NCBI RefSeq assembly: GCF_002288925.2
Contig: NW_022098076.1
Coordinates: forward strand, 80,704,526-80,768,525
Source: Delphinapterus leucas
Lineage: Eukaryota; Chordata; Mammalia; Artiodactyla; Monodontidae
DNA length: 64,000 nt
Reading direction: 5' to 3'
The position numbers and the translations under genes are program-made. Below the pieces are notes generated by a model. The model saw only the letters and a program-made list of their open reading frames with translations, did no database searches and was not told the origin of the DNA. This document shows positions 1 through 10,804 of this stretch, piece after piece (the stretch's first letter is position 1; each line of letters opens with the position of its first letter).

Positions 1-1484
1 CCAATGAAAACAAGTGCTAAAAACTATCCCCCCCCCAAAAAAAGAACAGACAGATCCCTAGGACAAATGGTAAAAGCAAAGCTATACTGACAAAATCACA
101 CAAAGAACTACACATACATACTCAGAAAAAAAAAATCTATATATTAAAAAAAAGGAAGAGAGCAAATAAATCAATAAAGAAATCTACCAATGATAATAAA
201 CTCTGAATACGACACTAAGATAAACATAAGACCAGAAATAAATTAGATGCAGAAAGCCAACCCAATTCTACAGTTGCTGCCAAAGTTCACTGCCTCAGTT
301 TTGGGATGATTCATTGTGTATTCAGTTATTCCAGAGATGCTGGGTACATCAAGTTGATTGTGGAGATTTAATCTGCTGCTCCTGAGGCTGCTGGGAGAAA
401 TTTCCTTTTCTCTTCTTTGTTCTCACAGCTCCCAGGGTTCAGCTTTGGATTTGGCCCCGCCTCTGTGTGTAGGTCGCCTGAGGGCGTCTATTATTCGCTC
501 AGACAGGACGTGGTTAAAGGCGCTGCTGCTTCGGGGGCTCTGGCTCACTCAGGCCGGGGGGAGGGAGGGGCACGGGGTGCGGGGCGGGCCTGCGGCGGCA
601 GAGGCCAGCATGACGTTGCACCAGCCTGAGGCGCGCCGTGCGTTCTCCCGGGGAAGTTGTCCCTGGATCATGGGGTCCTGGCAGTGGCGGGCTGCACAGG
701 CTCCCCGGAAGGGAGGTGTGGATAGTGACCTGTGCTGGCACACAGACTTCTTGGTGGCGGCAGCAGCAGCCTTAGCATCTCATGCCCGTCTCTGGGGTCC
801 ACGCTTTTAGCCGCGGCTTGCGCCCGTCTCTGGAGCTCCTTTAAGCAGCGCTCTGAATCCCCTCTCCTCGCGCACCAGGAAACAAAGAGGGAAGAAAAAG
901 TCTCTTGCCTCTTCGGCAGCTCCAGACCTTTTCCCGGACTCCCTCCCGGCTAGCCGTGGTGCACTAACCCCTGCAGGCTGTGTTCACGCCGCCAACCCCA
1001 GTCCTCTCCCTGCGCTCCGACCGAAGCCCGAGCCTCAGCTCCCAGCCCCGCCCGCCCTGGCGGGTGAGCAGACAAGCCTTTCGGCTGGTGAGTGCCGGTC
1101 GGCACCGATCCTCTGTGCGGGAATCTCTCTGCCTTGCCCTCCGCACCTCTGTTGCTGCGCTCTCCTCCGCGGCTCCGAAGCTTCCCCCCTCCGCCACCTG
1201 CAGTGTCCGCCCGCGAAGGGGCTTCCTAGTGTGCGAAAACCTTTCCTCCTTCACAGCTCCCTCCTAGAGGTGCAAGTCCCGTCCCTATTCTTTTGTTTCT
1301 TTTTTCTTTTTCCCTACCCAGGTACGTGGGGGAGTTTCTTGATTTCTGGGGAGTCTGAGGTCTTCTGCCAGCGTTCAGTCGGTGTTCTGTAGGAGTTGTT
1401 CCACATGTAGATGTATTTCTGATGTATTTTTGGTGAGAAAGGTGATCTCCACGTCTTAATCCTCCGCCATCTTGAAGGTCTCCC
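1..1484 (-). mobile_element. LINE-1 5' UTR/promoter end, running off the left edge
   Basis: Read on the minus strand, this block starts at 1484 with GGGAGACCTTCAAGATGGCG and continues through a GC- and CpG-rich stretch (about 430-1260) into AT-rich sequence at the window edge. That layout and wording match the 5' UTR of L1 elements of whales and their relatives as I remember it. L1 is an autonomous non-LTR retrotransposon; its 5' UTR is the internal RNA polymerase II promoter. ORF1 and ORF2 would lie left of the window, so intactness cannot be judged. The presence of the very 5' end means the copy was not 5'-truncated when it inserted. Several overlapping open frames on both strands here (for example 358-810 plus and 964-1254 minus) reflect high GC rather than genes. 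No old repeat interrupts it, so it looks comparatively young. Confidence 0.85.
1464..1474 (-). promoter_or_regulatory. YY1-like site at the L1 transcription start
   Basis: The minus strand reads CAAGATGGCGG at bases 11-21 of the element. CAAGATGGC is the YY1 core, and human L1 carries a YY1 site at the same place that sets accurate transcription start. The match is seen directly; binding is inferred. Confidence 0.6.
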
Positions 1485-1699
1485 TTAATTGTCCTTAGAA
1501 AGTTTGATTTTGAAAGCACTGCTTTACCATTAGTGTCTACAAACTTGGGATTCTACCCTAGGATTATCTTTAATTAAAATAAAGTTATTACTACCATGTG
1601 TGAACTTTTATTTACATATTAATGTAAATTTTAATAATATATGATGCCTGTCACCCAGTACTCTATGGTAAATTTTATCATAGCACTAACGCCTCTGTT
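1485..1699. other. AT-rich flank with no recognised feature
   Basis: This is the sequence directly in front of the L1 5' end. It is AT-rich and I recognise no repeat or coding frame in it. Confidence 0.5.
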
Positions 1700-1845
1700 T
1701 GACAGGTATCTGCTTACTTACCTTCCCCTGTGGGGCTATAGGCTGTTTGAGGTTGGCACTGAATGTATTTTCTAAGTCAGGATGTTTGCATCATGCCTGA
1801 CATGAAACAGAGATTCAATAAACATTTGTTTGATAGACTGAAAGC
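1700..1845 (+). mobile_element. LINE L2 3' end
   Basis: The block ends in 'attcaataaacatttgttt', the decayed form of the L2 3' terminus (cacatagtaggtgctcaataaa followed by tgttgaatgaatga), preceded by the usual C/T-rich 'ctgcttacttaccttcccc' and 'ggctgtttgagg' part. It is a short, heavily mutated ancient fragment. Confidence 0.6.
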
Positions 1846-3177
1846 CAGAATGGACTCCCCCATTTTATGATAAAGAACTTGAAGCCAGCAGGTTAGAACA
1901 CAATCAGGGCTAGAATTTCTGGATTTCTGTTCTAGATCTCTTGCCATCACCGTTTCATGTTGTTTTATATTTCAACAGTATTACAGTGTAAGGGAAAAAT
2001 CCTATCTTGGATAACAACAAAAAGCTTATTCCCCCTCCTTCTCCACCTCAGATGTTGATAACTATTACAGAAAGCAAAGGACTTTGTCAGAGCCTTTGCA
2101 GGCATACAGATGGGGCGTTTCCAGCATGTCTCTGCTCACCTTTCCTCCATGACTACTATTTTCTCCCCCATAGCAGTAAAAAGGATTTATCGCTTGGCTC
2201 ATAAAGATCTGAGGGAAGGTTAGAGGTTGCAGAGAGACTGAGAAAAATGTCCATTACTGAGACCTGCTTGATGACCAGTTAGTGGCTGTGTTCAAAGAAA
2301 AATTTGTGTTATTGAAAATAGAACGGAACAAGCCAAAGCCCTTTGTGATCAGGGGTAAGAAAACTTGTATTCATTAGGGATGAACAGATTGAATTATGTA
2401 CACCTTGAAATCTAAAAGCAGCTGTGGCACAGTGGGACTCACACAGGGTCGGGGGTTGTCACTTCCCACGAAAGCGAGACAACACGCTTGCCCTTCTAAG
2501 GATGAGCAACTGACAAGCCTCAGTGTCCTTCCATTCTGGGATCTCATTCTGAGCCTTCATTCTGAGCCAGCATTTGGATAATGCAAGCATTCAGGAAAGG
2601 TATGACAAACTTTTTATAATTCCTCATATTTTAAAGTCCAACAAGAACTCCAGGCAGTCCTCAGTAACATCCTTTGTTAATGTAGAAATGAAAGAGCTTT
2701 CCTGGTAAGTGGACCAGAGCCAAGGTTAGAAGAGAAGTTCCACTTGACACAAGAGTTGTTCTGAAAAGGTTTTATGAGCTGTGTGGGTCAAAGAAATGTA
2801 TTTTCTCCCATATATAACTGACCAAAGCACTTTATTCTCCCTCATGTTAGTGGAAAGAAAGGAGGATGGAGAAAACACAAAGAGAATGCTGTATTGATCT
2901 CAGAACCACTCATGAACATTACTTCCTCAGATGACAGTTTAAAAGATGCTTCATGTCTTGTTGCATAGTATAGAGCTTTTTTTTAAAAAAAAATTTCCCT
3001 TAATTGTGCTTTATGGGTGAGGTTACTTTTTTCTTCTAACATTTTATATGGCTTAAAAAAATTTTTTTTGGCGCTGCTGGGGTAAACAGTCCTCCTTTCT
3101 CCATTCATAAGCCCGTTTCTTTCCGAGCTTTCTGAAACTGGGAAAAGAAGTAGAAGATGCTTCTCCACACTGGAGAG
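1846..3177. other. No recognised feature
   Basis: About 1.3 kb of old, AT-rich sequence. Small open frames (for example 2007-2204 and 2396-2581 plus) are within chance expectation and match nothing I know. 1861-1935 has weak MIR-like wording, too weak to call. Confidence 0.4.
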
Positions 3178-3305
3178 GTGGTGCAAGGTGTGGAGGACAC
3201 TAGACTATGGAGTGAAGCAAACCTGGGTTGAAAAACTGTTGCTGACTCAGTATGGGTCTGGGAAAGATACTCAGTCTTGAGCTGCAGTGCTCAGCGTCTG
3301 TGTCT
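3178..3305 (+). mobile_element. MIR SINE fragment
   Basis: The order 'ctatggagtgaagcaaacc', 'tgggttgaaaaactgttgct' and 'ctgagctgcagtgctcagcg' follows the MIR body (tRNA-derived head, then core), but it is strongly diverged. Confidence 0.45.
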
Positions 3306-3569
3306 CCTCTTTCTGGGAACTGTACCCAGTGTAAATTTCACTGGGGAACCACTCAGGGGAAACTATTCTTATGCCTTGATTTGGGTGAAATTGACTTTAC
3401 CTGTGCTCTAGAAGTGGGCCTTGAGTAGCCAAGGCAAATGGATCTATTCTATCCCTTAAATAACTAATCAGAACTAATATAATATAATGGAGATGTTTGC
3501 TGTTGTTCTTGGGAAAAGATATTTCTTTTCTTTTGCAGCAGCTACAAGAAAAGTCTCTCTCTTTCTTTG

Positions 3570-3967
3570 TGTATTAGATTGCTAGGGCCGCCATAACACA
3601 ATACCATAGCCCAGGTGGCTTAAGTAACAGGAATTTATTTTCTCACAGTTATGGAGGTTAGAAGTTCCAGATCATGTGTCAGCAGGTTTGGTTTCTCCTG
3701 AGGCCTCTTACCTTGGCTTGCAGATGGCCGCCTTCTTGCTATGTCCCCACATGGTCTTTCCTCTTTGCACATTAACCCCTGGTATCTCTTGTGTGTCCAA
3801 CTTTCCTCTTCTTTTAAGGACAACAGTCAGTTTGGATAAGGGCTCACCATAAACAGCTTTATTTTAAACTAATTACCTCTTTAAAGGACCTGTCTCACAC
3901 TCTGAGGTACTGGGAGTTAGGGGTTTTGAAATATGTATTTTGGAGGGACACCGTTCACCCCATAACA
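3570..3967 (-). mobile_element. Solo LTR, ERVL-MaLR (MLT1A/B type), with 5-bp target duplication
   Basis: The plus strand runs from TGTATTAGATTGCTAGGGCC to CATAACA, the reverse complement of an MLT1 LTR (sense strand begins TGTTATGGGG and ends TAATACA). The 5 bases on each side are identical (CTTTG at 3565-3569 and 3968-3972), the duplication length made by ERVL-type integrase. No internal MaLR sequence is attached, so this is a solo LTR left by recombination. It is non-autonomous and ancient. Subfamily is from memory. Confidence 0.85.
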
Positions 3968-4014
3968 CTTTGATTAGTGCTTATGAAGATGTAAAGTCTG
4001 GAATTAATTCATCC

Positions 4015-4185
4015 ATTTCATTACTGTGAGGAGAGCCAAGCTGAGGATGAAACTCACCCCACAGCTGATACAGTAGAATGATGGGAGGAAATCAGACCTT
4101 TGAATTACATTAACTGCTGGATTAAACCTTGGTAGAAGCCCAGGACTTCTTCTGGACTTTTGAATTTGGGAGACTAATCTTTCTG
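4015..4185 (+). mobile_element. Possible old LTR fragment
   Basis: 'aactgctggattaaaccttg' and 'acttcttctggacttttgaa' resemble the 3' half of ancient mammalian LTRs whose consensus has 'gctggatcaagcc...ctggactttccagttatgtgag'. No ends or target duplication are visible. Confidence 0.3.
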
Positions 4186-4758
4186 AAAGAAGAAACTTTT
4201 TGGTGACTGTTCTTTAATTTTTGGCACTTAAAGATCATCACTTTAAAAGAGCAAATTATCATTTGGCTTGAAAAGGTCAACATTTAAGATAGAACTCTTC
4301 ATTCACGTTAAGCTTCACTTATAGTTGGAGCTGGAGTTTAGCTACACATTTGAGAAATGTCAGGGAAAGTTCTGCTCCAAATGTCACTGCCATGTATTTG
4401 CTTCAAGCCTGAAATTTCATCTTTAGACTCATTCCTTTGGGCTAAAGTATAATCCCTCTTTTGTATCTTTCATTAGAATGTTCTTGGTATCAGATGATCA
4501 GGTCAAAAAAGCAAATTTTGTGGGTTTTCCAGATCTCATAATACAGGTTCTGGGAAAATTTTGAAAAAATATTTTTAAACTTAAAAAATTTATTCTTGGT
4601 TATGCACGTATTCTGAGTGTATTTGTAGATACAGTGAATGACAAATTAGAAGGTTAGAGAGAGATTGAGGCAAATGTCAGCCAGAAACATTATTAGGTTA
4701 TATTTCTAATCTCATATACAATGTGGCATATGTAAATCGTGCATAAAATATTAACCCA

Positions 4759-5199
4759 ATGCCTTCAACCAAGTATAAATTGAGGCATGGCAGGGGCAGG
4801 TGGGCTCAGCTGGATACTATTGTAACATTGGGGTTAGACAAGGGCAAACTGACTGCTGAGCATCCCCAAACCTGGAAGGACAGGAAAGGACTCATGCTCA
4901 GGGAGTCAAGTAGCACAAGCTCAGCCCTAGAACAGCTCCTTAGTCATCACAGAACCAGCCTAGTAGCTTTCCCTTCGGCTCAGTACTGTGGACTCCCGTC
5001 TGGGTCCTGGGGAATGAGAAAACTGAGAGTAAATACCCAGAGAAGTATTTCTAGTAACTACGCCATACAAGATATTGGCAAACAGGGCAGTGCTATTTCT
5101 GTCCTCTCCTGCTTCCACGCAAACACCATGCAGCTTGGTACTGTGGGGCTGCCACGCATTAGTGGTGGTGCCTGGAGGAAATATGGGAAATGCCTGTAA
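4759..5199 (+). other. Open frame of 146 codons, no recognised product
   Basis: A start-to-stop frame of 146 codons, with an overlapping minus-strand frame of 127 codons (4960-5343). The predicted protein has no motif, signal peptide, membrane segment or repeat that I recognise. Open frames on both strands point to locally low stop-codon content rather than coding selection. There is no clear splice context and no A tail of a processed pseudogene. I record it because it is among the longer frames outside recognised repeats. Confidence 0.12.
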
Positions 5200-5689
5200 G
5201 GAGTAATGGTGCCCAGTGCGTGTGGAGGATCCACACACAGATGAAGATATGGGCAGAAGGAAAAACAGTCTGTGGATGGGATGGTCTGGGAGCCCATGTA
5301 GAAATTTCCTTGAGCCTTTTAGTAGTGCTTGAGGGCTCTTCATAGAAAGCTGTGGACCTGCAAATGGGAGGAATGGTCAGCATAATATGGCTAAATAACG
5401 GAATTTATGTGACGTCTTTTTCAATAGGAAGCTAGGAGGATTCTTTGAAAATAAGTGTATGAACACATGTATTTATGGCTAACCTTATAGACTTATTCGT
5501 CATTAATTCAGTCCTTACTAAGTGCCAGAAAATTGTGCTAGGAAAAAAACTTAGTATTTTCCTAATGGAAGGTGTTGAAAGTAAATCTCTATCAGATCTT
5601 CTTGGCTGGTGAAAACAGGATATAGGCATATTTTTCCTTGGGGAATTTGTGGAGTTAGCTTTTTAGACAGTAACTTTTGGAAGAGTGTA
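5200..5689. other. No recognised feature
   Basis: Mixed-composition sequence with no repeat family or coding signal that I can name. Confidence 0.4.
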
Positions 5690-5900
5690 CAGAGTAATGT
5701 CTAAGATTACAGACTCTGGAGTCAGATTACCTACTGTGAAGCAAGCTCTGCCTTTTATTTGCTGTGTGGCCACAGGTAAGTCACTCAATGTCTCTGAGCC
5801 CCAATGTCCTCATCTTTAAAATGGGGATAATGATACCATCAAACTCATAGTTATTGAGATTATTGTAAGAAGTTAAATTAGATCATCTGTATCAAACGTG
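5690..5900 (+). mobile_element. MIR SINE
   Basis: Clear MIR order on the plus strand: 'cagactctggagtcagatta', 'tgctgtgtggccacaggtaa', 'gtctctgagccccaatgtcc' and 'aaaatggggataatgatacc'. Nearly full length for a MIR (about 210 of 260 bases). Confidence 0.85.
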
Positions 5901-5929
5901 TATGTTTATTGCCTAAAGTTCTTGAGGCT

Positions 5930-6335
5930 CCTAATTTCATGCTTGCAGGTCACCTTCCATTGGTCTCTCTCTGCATCTCTTTGCCTGAGGCTTTCTCTGG
6001 AGCTGTGGAAGCATGCAGCTCTGAGGTGCCAGGGAATTAATGCCCAAGGAGCATCTCACAAATAATGACTGAAGGGAATTGGTGTGTAAATATCTCAGCT
6101 CCCTCACCCTTCAGGCAGGATAACTGTGAGGCATGTGTTTTATAATGCTTTTCCTGCAGGATTAAACTTCCATCTCTGCTATGGTAACTGGCTTGATAAT
6201 GCACATTTTATTGTCTGCTTTCCTTTCCCTTCTCATTGCTCTACCCCCTTTCTGTTTTTCCTACACCTTGCAAATGAACCACATACATTTGAGTCTTTGT
6301 TTTAGAGTCTGCTCTGGGAAACCCAAATTAATAAT
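5930..6335 (+). mobile_element. Probable ancient LTR-like repeat, unclassified
   Basis: The block ends 'agagtctgctctgggaaacc' then 'caaatta', like LTRs whose consensus ends 'gggtctgcttctggggaacccaaactaagaca'. Upstream 'ttaaacttccatctctgcta' and 'actggcttgataatgcac' fit the same idea. Family name uncertain. The 88-codon frame at 6181-6447 overlaps it and is not credible as a gene. Confidence 0.35.
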
Positions 6336-6339
6336 AACT

Positions 6340-7097
6340 CATGTAAAGGGTTTAGTACATGGCAAACTCTCAAAAATAAAACAAAGCCAGCAAAAGTTAT
6401 TACTGTTAGATAACCTCTTACTTCTGTTTCATCTCAAAAGTTCCTAGTTGTTGAAATCATGAAGCAATTCACTCTTCCTTTAAACTCTTTATTTTTCTTT
6501 TTAATCTCTTAATTTCATGGTCTACCTAAGAAAAAGAAAATTAAACTTGAGATAAAATGATAGCAACTGAGAAAGTTTACTCCTCAAGCCACTGTTGTTG
6601 TAACATAAATTTCTCCCCACAGATCTCGATATTTTGGTGAATAACCAATGAACTCCATCCTATTTATATTTCTGTATAAATTTAGCTGTTTACAGGATGT
6701 TTGCCTGATTAATGAACAGAGAAGGATGAACAATGGAAATACACCAATAATATGATAATGATACCCAAAGTACATTTGTGTTATGACATAAATATTAAAG
6801 GTCAGGCTGTTCTAGGAATTCTGAATTTGTCTTAGAGGACATTTTAGTGTTTCATTAATAGAAGGGTGAACTTCAAACAAAATGGCCTTTGTTTTGGCCT
6901 TTGTTTTGACTAATAGCGTTGATATGAATTCATATGCACAAAGCTTTTTCTTTGTCATTGACTAGTGATTTCCAAATGGATAAGCGCTATCATTTGGATA
7001 GATTTTATTTGTGTTTCCTCCTTGAAAGAAATATAAAGAAAGAAGTATCATGCACGAGTATTTGAAATATAAGGTATATGATTTATGTCAATTTTAT
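6340..7097. other. No recognised feature
   Basis: AT-rich, with an imperfect local repeat ('ggcctttgttttg' twice near 6883-6909). Nothing else recognised. Confidence 0.4.
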
Positions 7098-7345
7098 TTA
7101 ACAGACTGGCTAAGATCATGGACTCCTGGCATGCCTGGGATCAAATTCTGGTTCCATGGCTAACAAAATATTTGATCTTGGTCAAGTTGTCCAACATCTC
7201 TAGTAAGACTCATTTTCTATATCTATAAATAATGCCAATCTCATGAGGCTATTGTGAAGGTCAAATGGGATGATGTATGTAAAGCAAGTGGCACAGCACT
7301 TAGCACATAGTAAGTGCTCAATGTGTTAGCTATTGCTACTGTTTT
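7098..7345 (+). mobile_element. MIR SINE
   Basis: MIR with a preserved 3' end: 'ctcatgaggctattgtgaag', 'gcacagcacttagcacatag', 'taagtgctcaatgtgttagc' and 'tattgctactg'. Close to full length. Confidence 0.85.
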
Positions 7346-7440
7346 AAAAGGAACTCATTTTCTTCTACCATTTCGCCTTTGAGATGGAGAAAAACGTAAT
7401 ATTGTGAAAAGTTTACAAACCTTCTAAACTTTTGTGTATG

Positions 7441-7801
7441 TGGGCTATGGTCTGAATATTTATGCCCCCCACCAGTTAAAAAAAAAAAAAAACTCATATA
7501 TTGAAAACCTAATGCCCGAGATGGAGGTGGGGCCTTTGGGAGGTGATTAGGTCATGAGGTTAGAGTGCTCATGAATGGGATCAGTGTTCTTATAAAAGAG
7601 ACCCCAGAGAGCTGGCTTGTCCCTTCCACCATGTAAGGATACAGCAAGAAGTCTTCAGCCCAGAAGACTGCCCTTCCCTGACCATGCTGGCACCCTGATC
7701 TCAGAATTTTAGTTTCCAGAACTGTGAACAATTAATTTTTGTCGTTTATAAGCTACTCAATCTGTGATATTTTGTTATAGCTGCCTGAATGGACCAAGGC
7801 G
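7441..7801 (+). mobile_element. Solo LTR, ERVL-MaLR type, with 5-bp target duplication
   Basis: Starts TGGGCTATGGTCTGAAT and contains 'ggaggtggggcctttgggag', 'gtgattaggtcatgaggtta' and 'gttataaaag'-type promoter wording, ending near 'gcctgaatggaccaagg'. The flanks share GTATG at 7436-7440 and 7802-7806, so the ends are well supported although the final CA has decayed. An A-run at 7477-7491 sits inside the U3 part. Solo, without internal sequence. Confidence 0.85.
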
Positions 7802-7806
7802 GTATG

Positions 7807-9224
7807 AAATCATTTGTTAGTGTCTGTCTTCAAATTTAAGTCGTCATATTTTTGTGGAAATGTTGATTCAAGAGCTACAACATTATATTTTCTCATAGAA
7901 GAGTTTTTTTGCAATTAGAAGCCACATTTAGAATCTAGCTCCTCCAATTAGAGGCTTCGATTATGTCTTTTCTAGTGTTGCAGTGTCTTATACACTCACA
8001 TTCATTTCATAAGAAACTTAAAGATGTCGTAGCCATTAGCCTTGTTCAAAGTCAAAAAGGCAAATGAATATCTCTAGCAAGAATATAGGTATAATTTGGC
8101 AGTCTTATTTTTCTGTTGAAATATTTTACTCAAGATTTCTCCCCAAATCCACGCTTCTCACACAATTAACATGGGGATTTTGATTTTTCTTTCTTCCGTT
8201 CTTCCTCCTTTTCTCCCTCCCTCCTGCTCTCCCTGCTTCCCTGTCTCCCTCTCTCTTGATATTCAACCTCTGTCTTCCTACATTTTCCCAATTGTCTCAC
8301 TCATACTAGAGAACCAAAAAGACTTCAGAGAAACGTTATCCAAGAACGTGTACTGGGAAATATATATTCAATGTCGTTCATGGGTCACGGAAACTGTGTT
8401 ATTTTAGGAGTGCTCCAGCTAAACAGGAGATCACTTGGTAAGGGACATCCAAGATTCACAAAGTTATTTAGACTGTTAAATAGAAGAGAGTAATTATGTA
8501 AAAATTTACATCTCTCACGTTGAGGAAGGGAAGTCTAATTATAGAAGGTGATTTAAAGGCAGACAAACTTAATATCTTCTTTATCCTCTACAGAAAGATC
8601 AATGATGAATTATTGTTCGGGGACTGATTTGGTTTTGTAAGAATGACAAATTAGAAAAAGGAATGAATTTCTTTCAGAATATCTGGAAAATCTGGGGCAT
8701 TCAAATCAGCAGGGTCTTGTGACCTGTTTCCTGGATTTTTCCAAGAACTTTGAAACAAGCCAATATTTCTGAGAAATTGTGGAAAGGGGTTGACATCCTT
8801 CCAGACAACAAAGGGAAAATGGTGAGCCTATATTTAAGATTAAAAAAAAAAGTTAATAGTGAATGGTGTACTATCAACTCCTGAAAGTTATTGAAAGTAT
8901 ATATCAAATAATAAACAAGCCATCACCTCAGAGGTATAGATGATTAGAAATAAAATAACATAACTTTGGCATTAATAAATCTTTCCAAAGTTATTTATGC
9001 AGCACTAATGGGCCATGCAGACAGGGTGAATCACAGGATACAATTTACCTCAATTTCCTCATAGCTCAGAACTCATCAACTAGTTAAGAGATTCTGAGAT
9101 ATTGACTGTACTCATGAAGTAGCAGCATGGCAGATTTTCATGATGCATGCTTACTTACTGGTTATGTGCAATATTTTTTTCCTCCATATTTGGAATATGA
9201 ACTCCTAAAGTTTGATTAAGTCAG
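7807..9224. other. No recognised gene; C/T-rich tract
   Basis: Old AT-rich sequence. 8186-8258 is a pyrimidine-rich, low-complexity tract (ttcttcc/ccctccctcc) that accounts for the open frame at 8171-8407. Nothing else recognised. Confidence 0.45.
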
Positions 9225-9335
9225 ATCAGCTAAATCAGAATCTCTGTGGCTGGGGCTCAGCTACCTGTATTCTGTAAGCTGCCCCCAAGGTTCTGGTGCC
9301 CAATGAGCATTGAGAGCTACTGTCTGAGATGGAAA
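9225..9335 (+). mobile_element. MER5A-like hAT DNA transposon fragment
   Basis: 'aaatcagaatctctgtggct', 'ggggctcagctacctgtatt' and 'tgagagctactgtctgag' follow the right half of MER5A, a short non-autonomous hAT-Charlie element. The left part is missing. Confidence 0.55.
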
Positions 9336-9596
9336 CTACTGCTGCTCTACACCCACAGAGGGTTCACGAGTACAGGCTTTGTCAACCAACTGAGTGTTTC
9401 CTGATTGTCCCACTTGTCTTCCTGCCTTTCTGTCTTTCTATCGTGGCATTCCCATGCCTAGGTCACCTATCTCTTTTTGAGGTGTCCATGCCGCATTTGT
9501 CTTTCAAGCCTTAGCTCAATTTCCATCCCTCTCCCAAAGCTTACTGCCCCAGCCCTTACTTGACAGCCCCCTCCCACCTCTGGACATCCACAGCCT

Positions 9597-9776
9597 CACT
9601 ATTCAAAGTGTGATCCATGAACGAGTAACACGGAGCATCACATGAGAGCTTGTCAGAAATGTGGACGTTCAGGCTCCACCCCAGACCCACTGAAACAGCA
9701 ACTGCATTTTAACAAGATCCCTGGGGATCAGTGTGTACATGAAGGTCTCTGAAGTGTTGGTGCACAGTAGTTACAC
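9597..9776 (-). mobile_element. MER5A hAT DNA transposon
   Basis: 'caaagtgtgatccatgaacg', 'gagcttgtcagaaatgtgga', 'caggctccaccccagaccca' and 'ttttaacaagatccctgggg' follow the reverse complement of MER5A for nearly its full 189 bases. With 9225-9335 this makes two MER5A copies in opposite orientation within 0.6 kb. Confidence 0.8.
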
Positions 9777-9929
9777 TGTTTAGCCCTTCCCTTGGGTTGT
9801 CTCGTATGGTTCACACCCTGATTTGTCTGTCAGTCTCATCTTATCGAATAGAGTACAGGTTCCTTGACGGAAAGGACCACCTCTTACAGTTTACTGCATC
9901 ACTCTATAACATTTCATACATGACCATGC

Positions 9930-10150
9930 AATGACTAATAATAATAACACTAATTGAATGCAGATTGGGTGCCAATTGCTTTATGTAAACAATTCCTTTA
10001 ATTCCCCCAGCAATCCTGAGATGTAGGGGTGAATACTCACTCGTTCTAGATGAGAAAACGGGTTCATAGTATTTAACTAAGTCACAGCACACCACACAGA
10101 TGGCAAGTGGCAGAGCTGGAATCTACAGCCGCGGCTCTTAACCACCATGT
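9930..10150 (-). mobile_element. MIR SINE
   Basis: Reverse-oriented MIR: 'aataataataacactaattg', 'tgctttatgtaaacaattcc', 'tttaattcccccagcaatcc', 'gatgagaaaacgggttcata' and 'ggcaagtggcagagctggaa'. Nearly full length. Confidence 0.85.
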
Positions 10151-10580
10151 GAACTATAATATTCACTCAGTAAACCGTGGTTTAGTAATTCAAAGCTTAG
10201 AAAAAGATGGCATTAATTTTAAAGCCCTATGGCTTTTACTTACAAACGTGGACCTAATACACAAGAGGTTTAGTGCTCCATTTAGAATATTTGGCAGGTT
10301 TATGAAAGTCGTTATGGGCAACAGCTCTTCTCCCATGTTTTTTTAGCCTTCATAGTAGCATGTTATCATAATCGTCATCTAGTTTCTCTTCAGTCTAAAC
10401 AGTTCCTAGAATTAATCTCCTCTGTGTTGTTTAGTGTGGTGAGACTAGACCTGACTTCTATCACTGTTGATCTCTTAGTTGGTTTTGGCTAAGAGAGAGC
10501 TAGTCTGATTTTGATACAGGAGCTGGGAGTAAAGGTGGAGTACATCTCTATTCTTATTTCCGTTGCCTTTCTTGTTGGGA
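10151..10580. other. No recognised feature
   Basis: No repeat family or coding signal recognised. The small frame at 10107-10346 starts inside the MIR. Confidence 0.4.
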
Positions 10581-10584
10581 GCAC

Positions 10585-10800
10585 AGCAGCAGTAGATAAG
10601 AGCATGGACTTTTGTAGCAGACAGGCTTAGGTTTGAATCCTGGCTCTACCCTAGGGTAAGTTATTTCACCTATGTACCTCAGTTTCCCCATTTATGAAAT
10701 GGTGTCAATAATACCTACCTCATAGGGTTGTGAAAATAATAAAAAAATGATCTATTTAAATTCCTAGGACACAGCAACCATTTAGTAACTATGAGCTTCC
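10585..10800 (+). mobile_element. MIR SINE
   Basis: Well-preserved MIR: 'aagagcatggacttttgtag', 'gtttgaatcctggctctacc', 'cctcagtttccccatttatg' and 'atacctacctcatagggttg'. Confidence 0.9.
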
Positions 10801-10804
10801 ATCA

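Noticed and set aside
358..810. 150-codon plus frame in GC-rich sequence, with several minus frames overlapping
   Set aside because: It lies inside the L1 5' UTR on the antisense strand; long frames there follow from high GC, and no protein is recognised.
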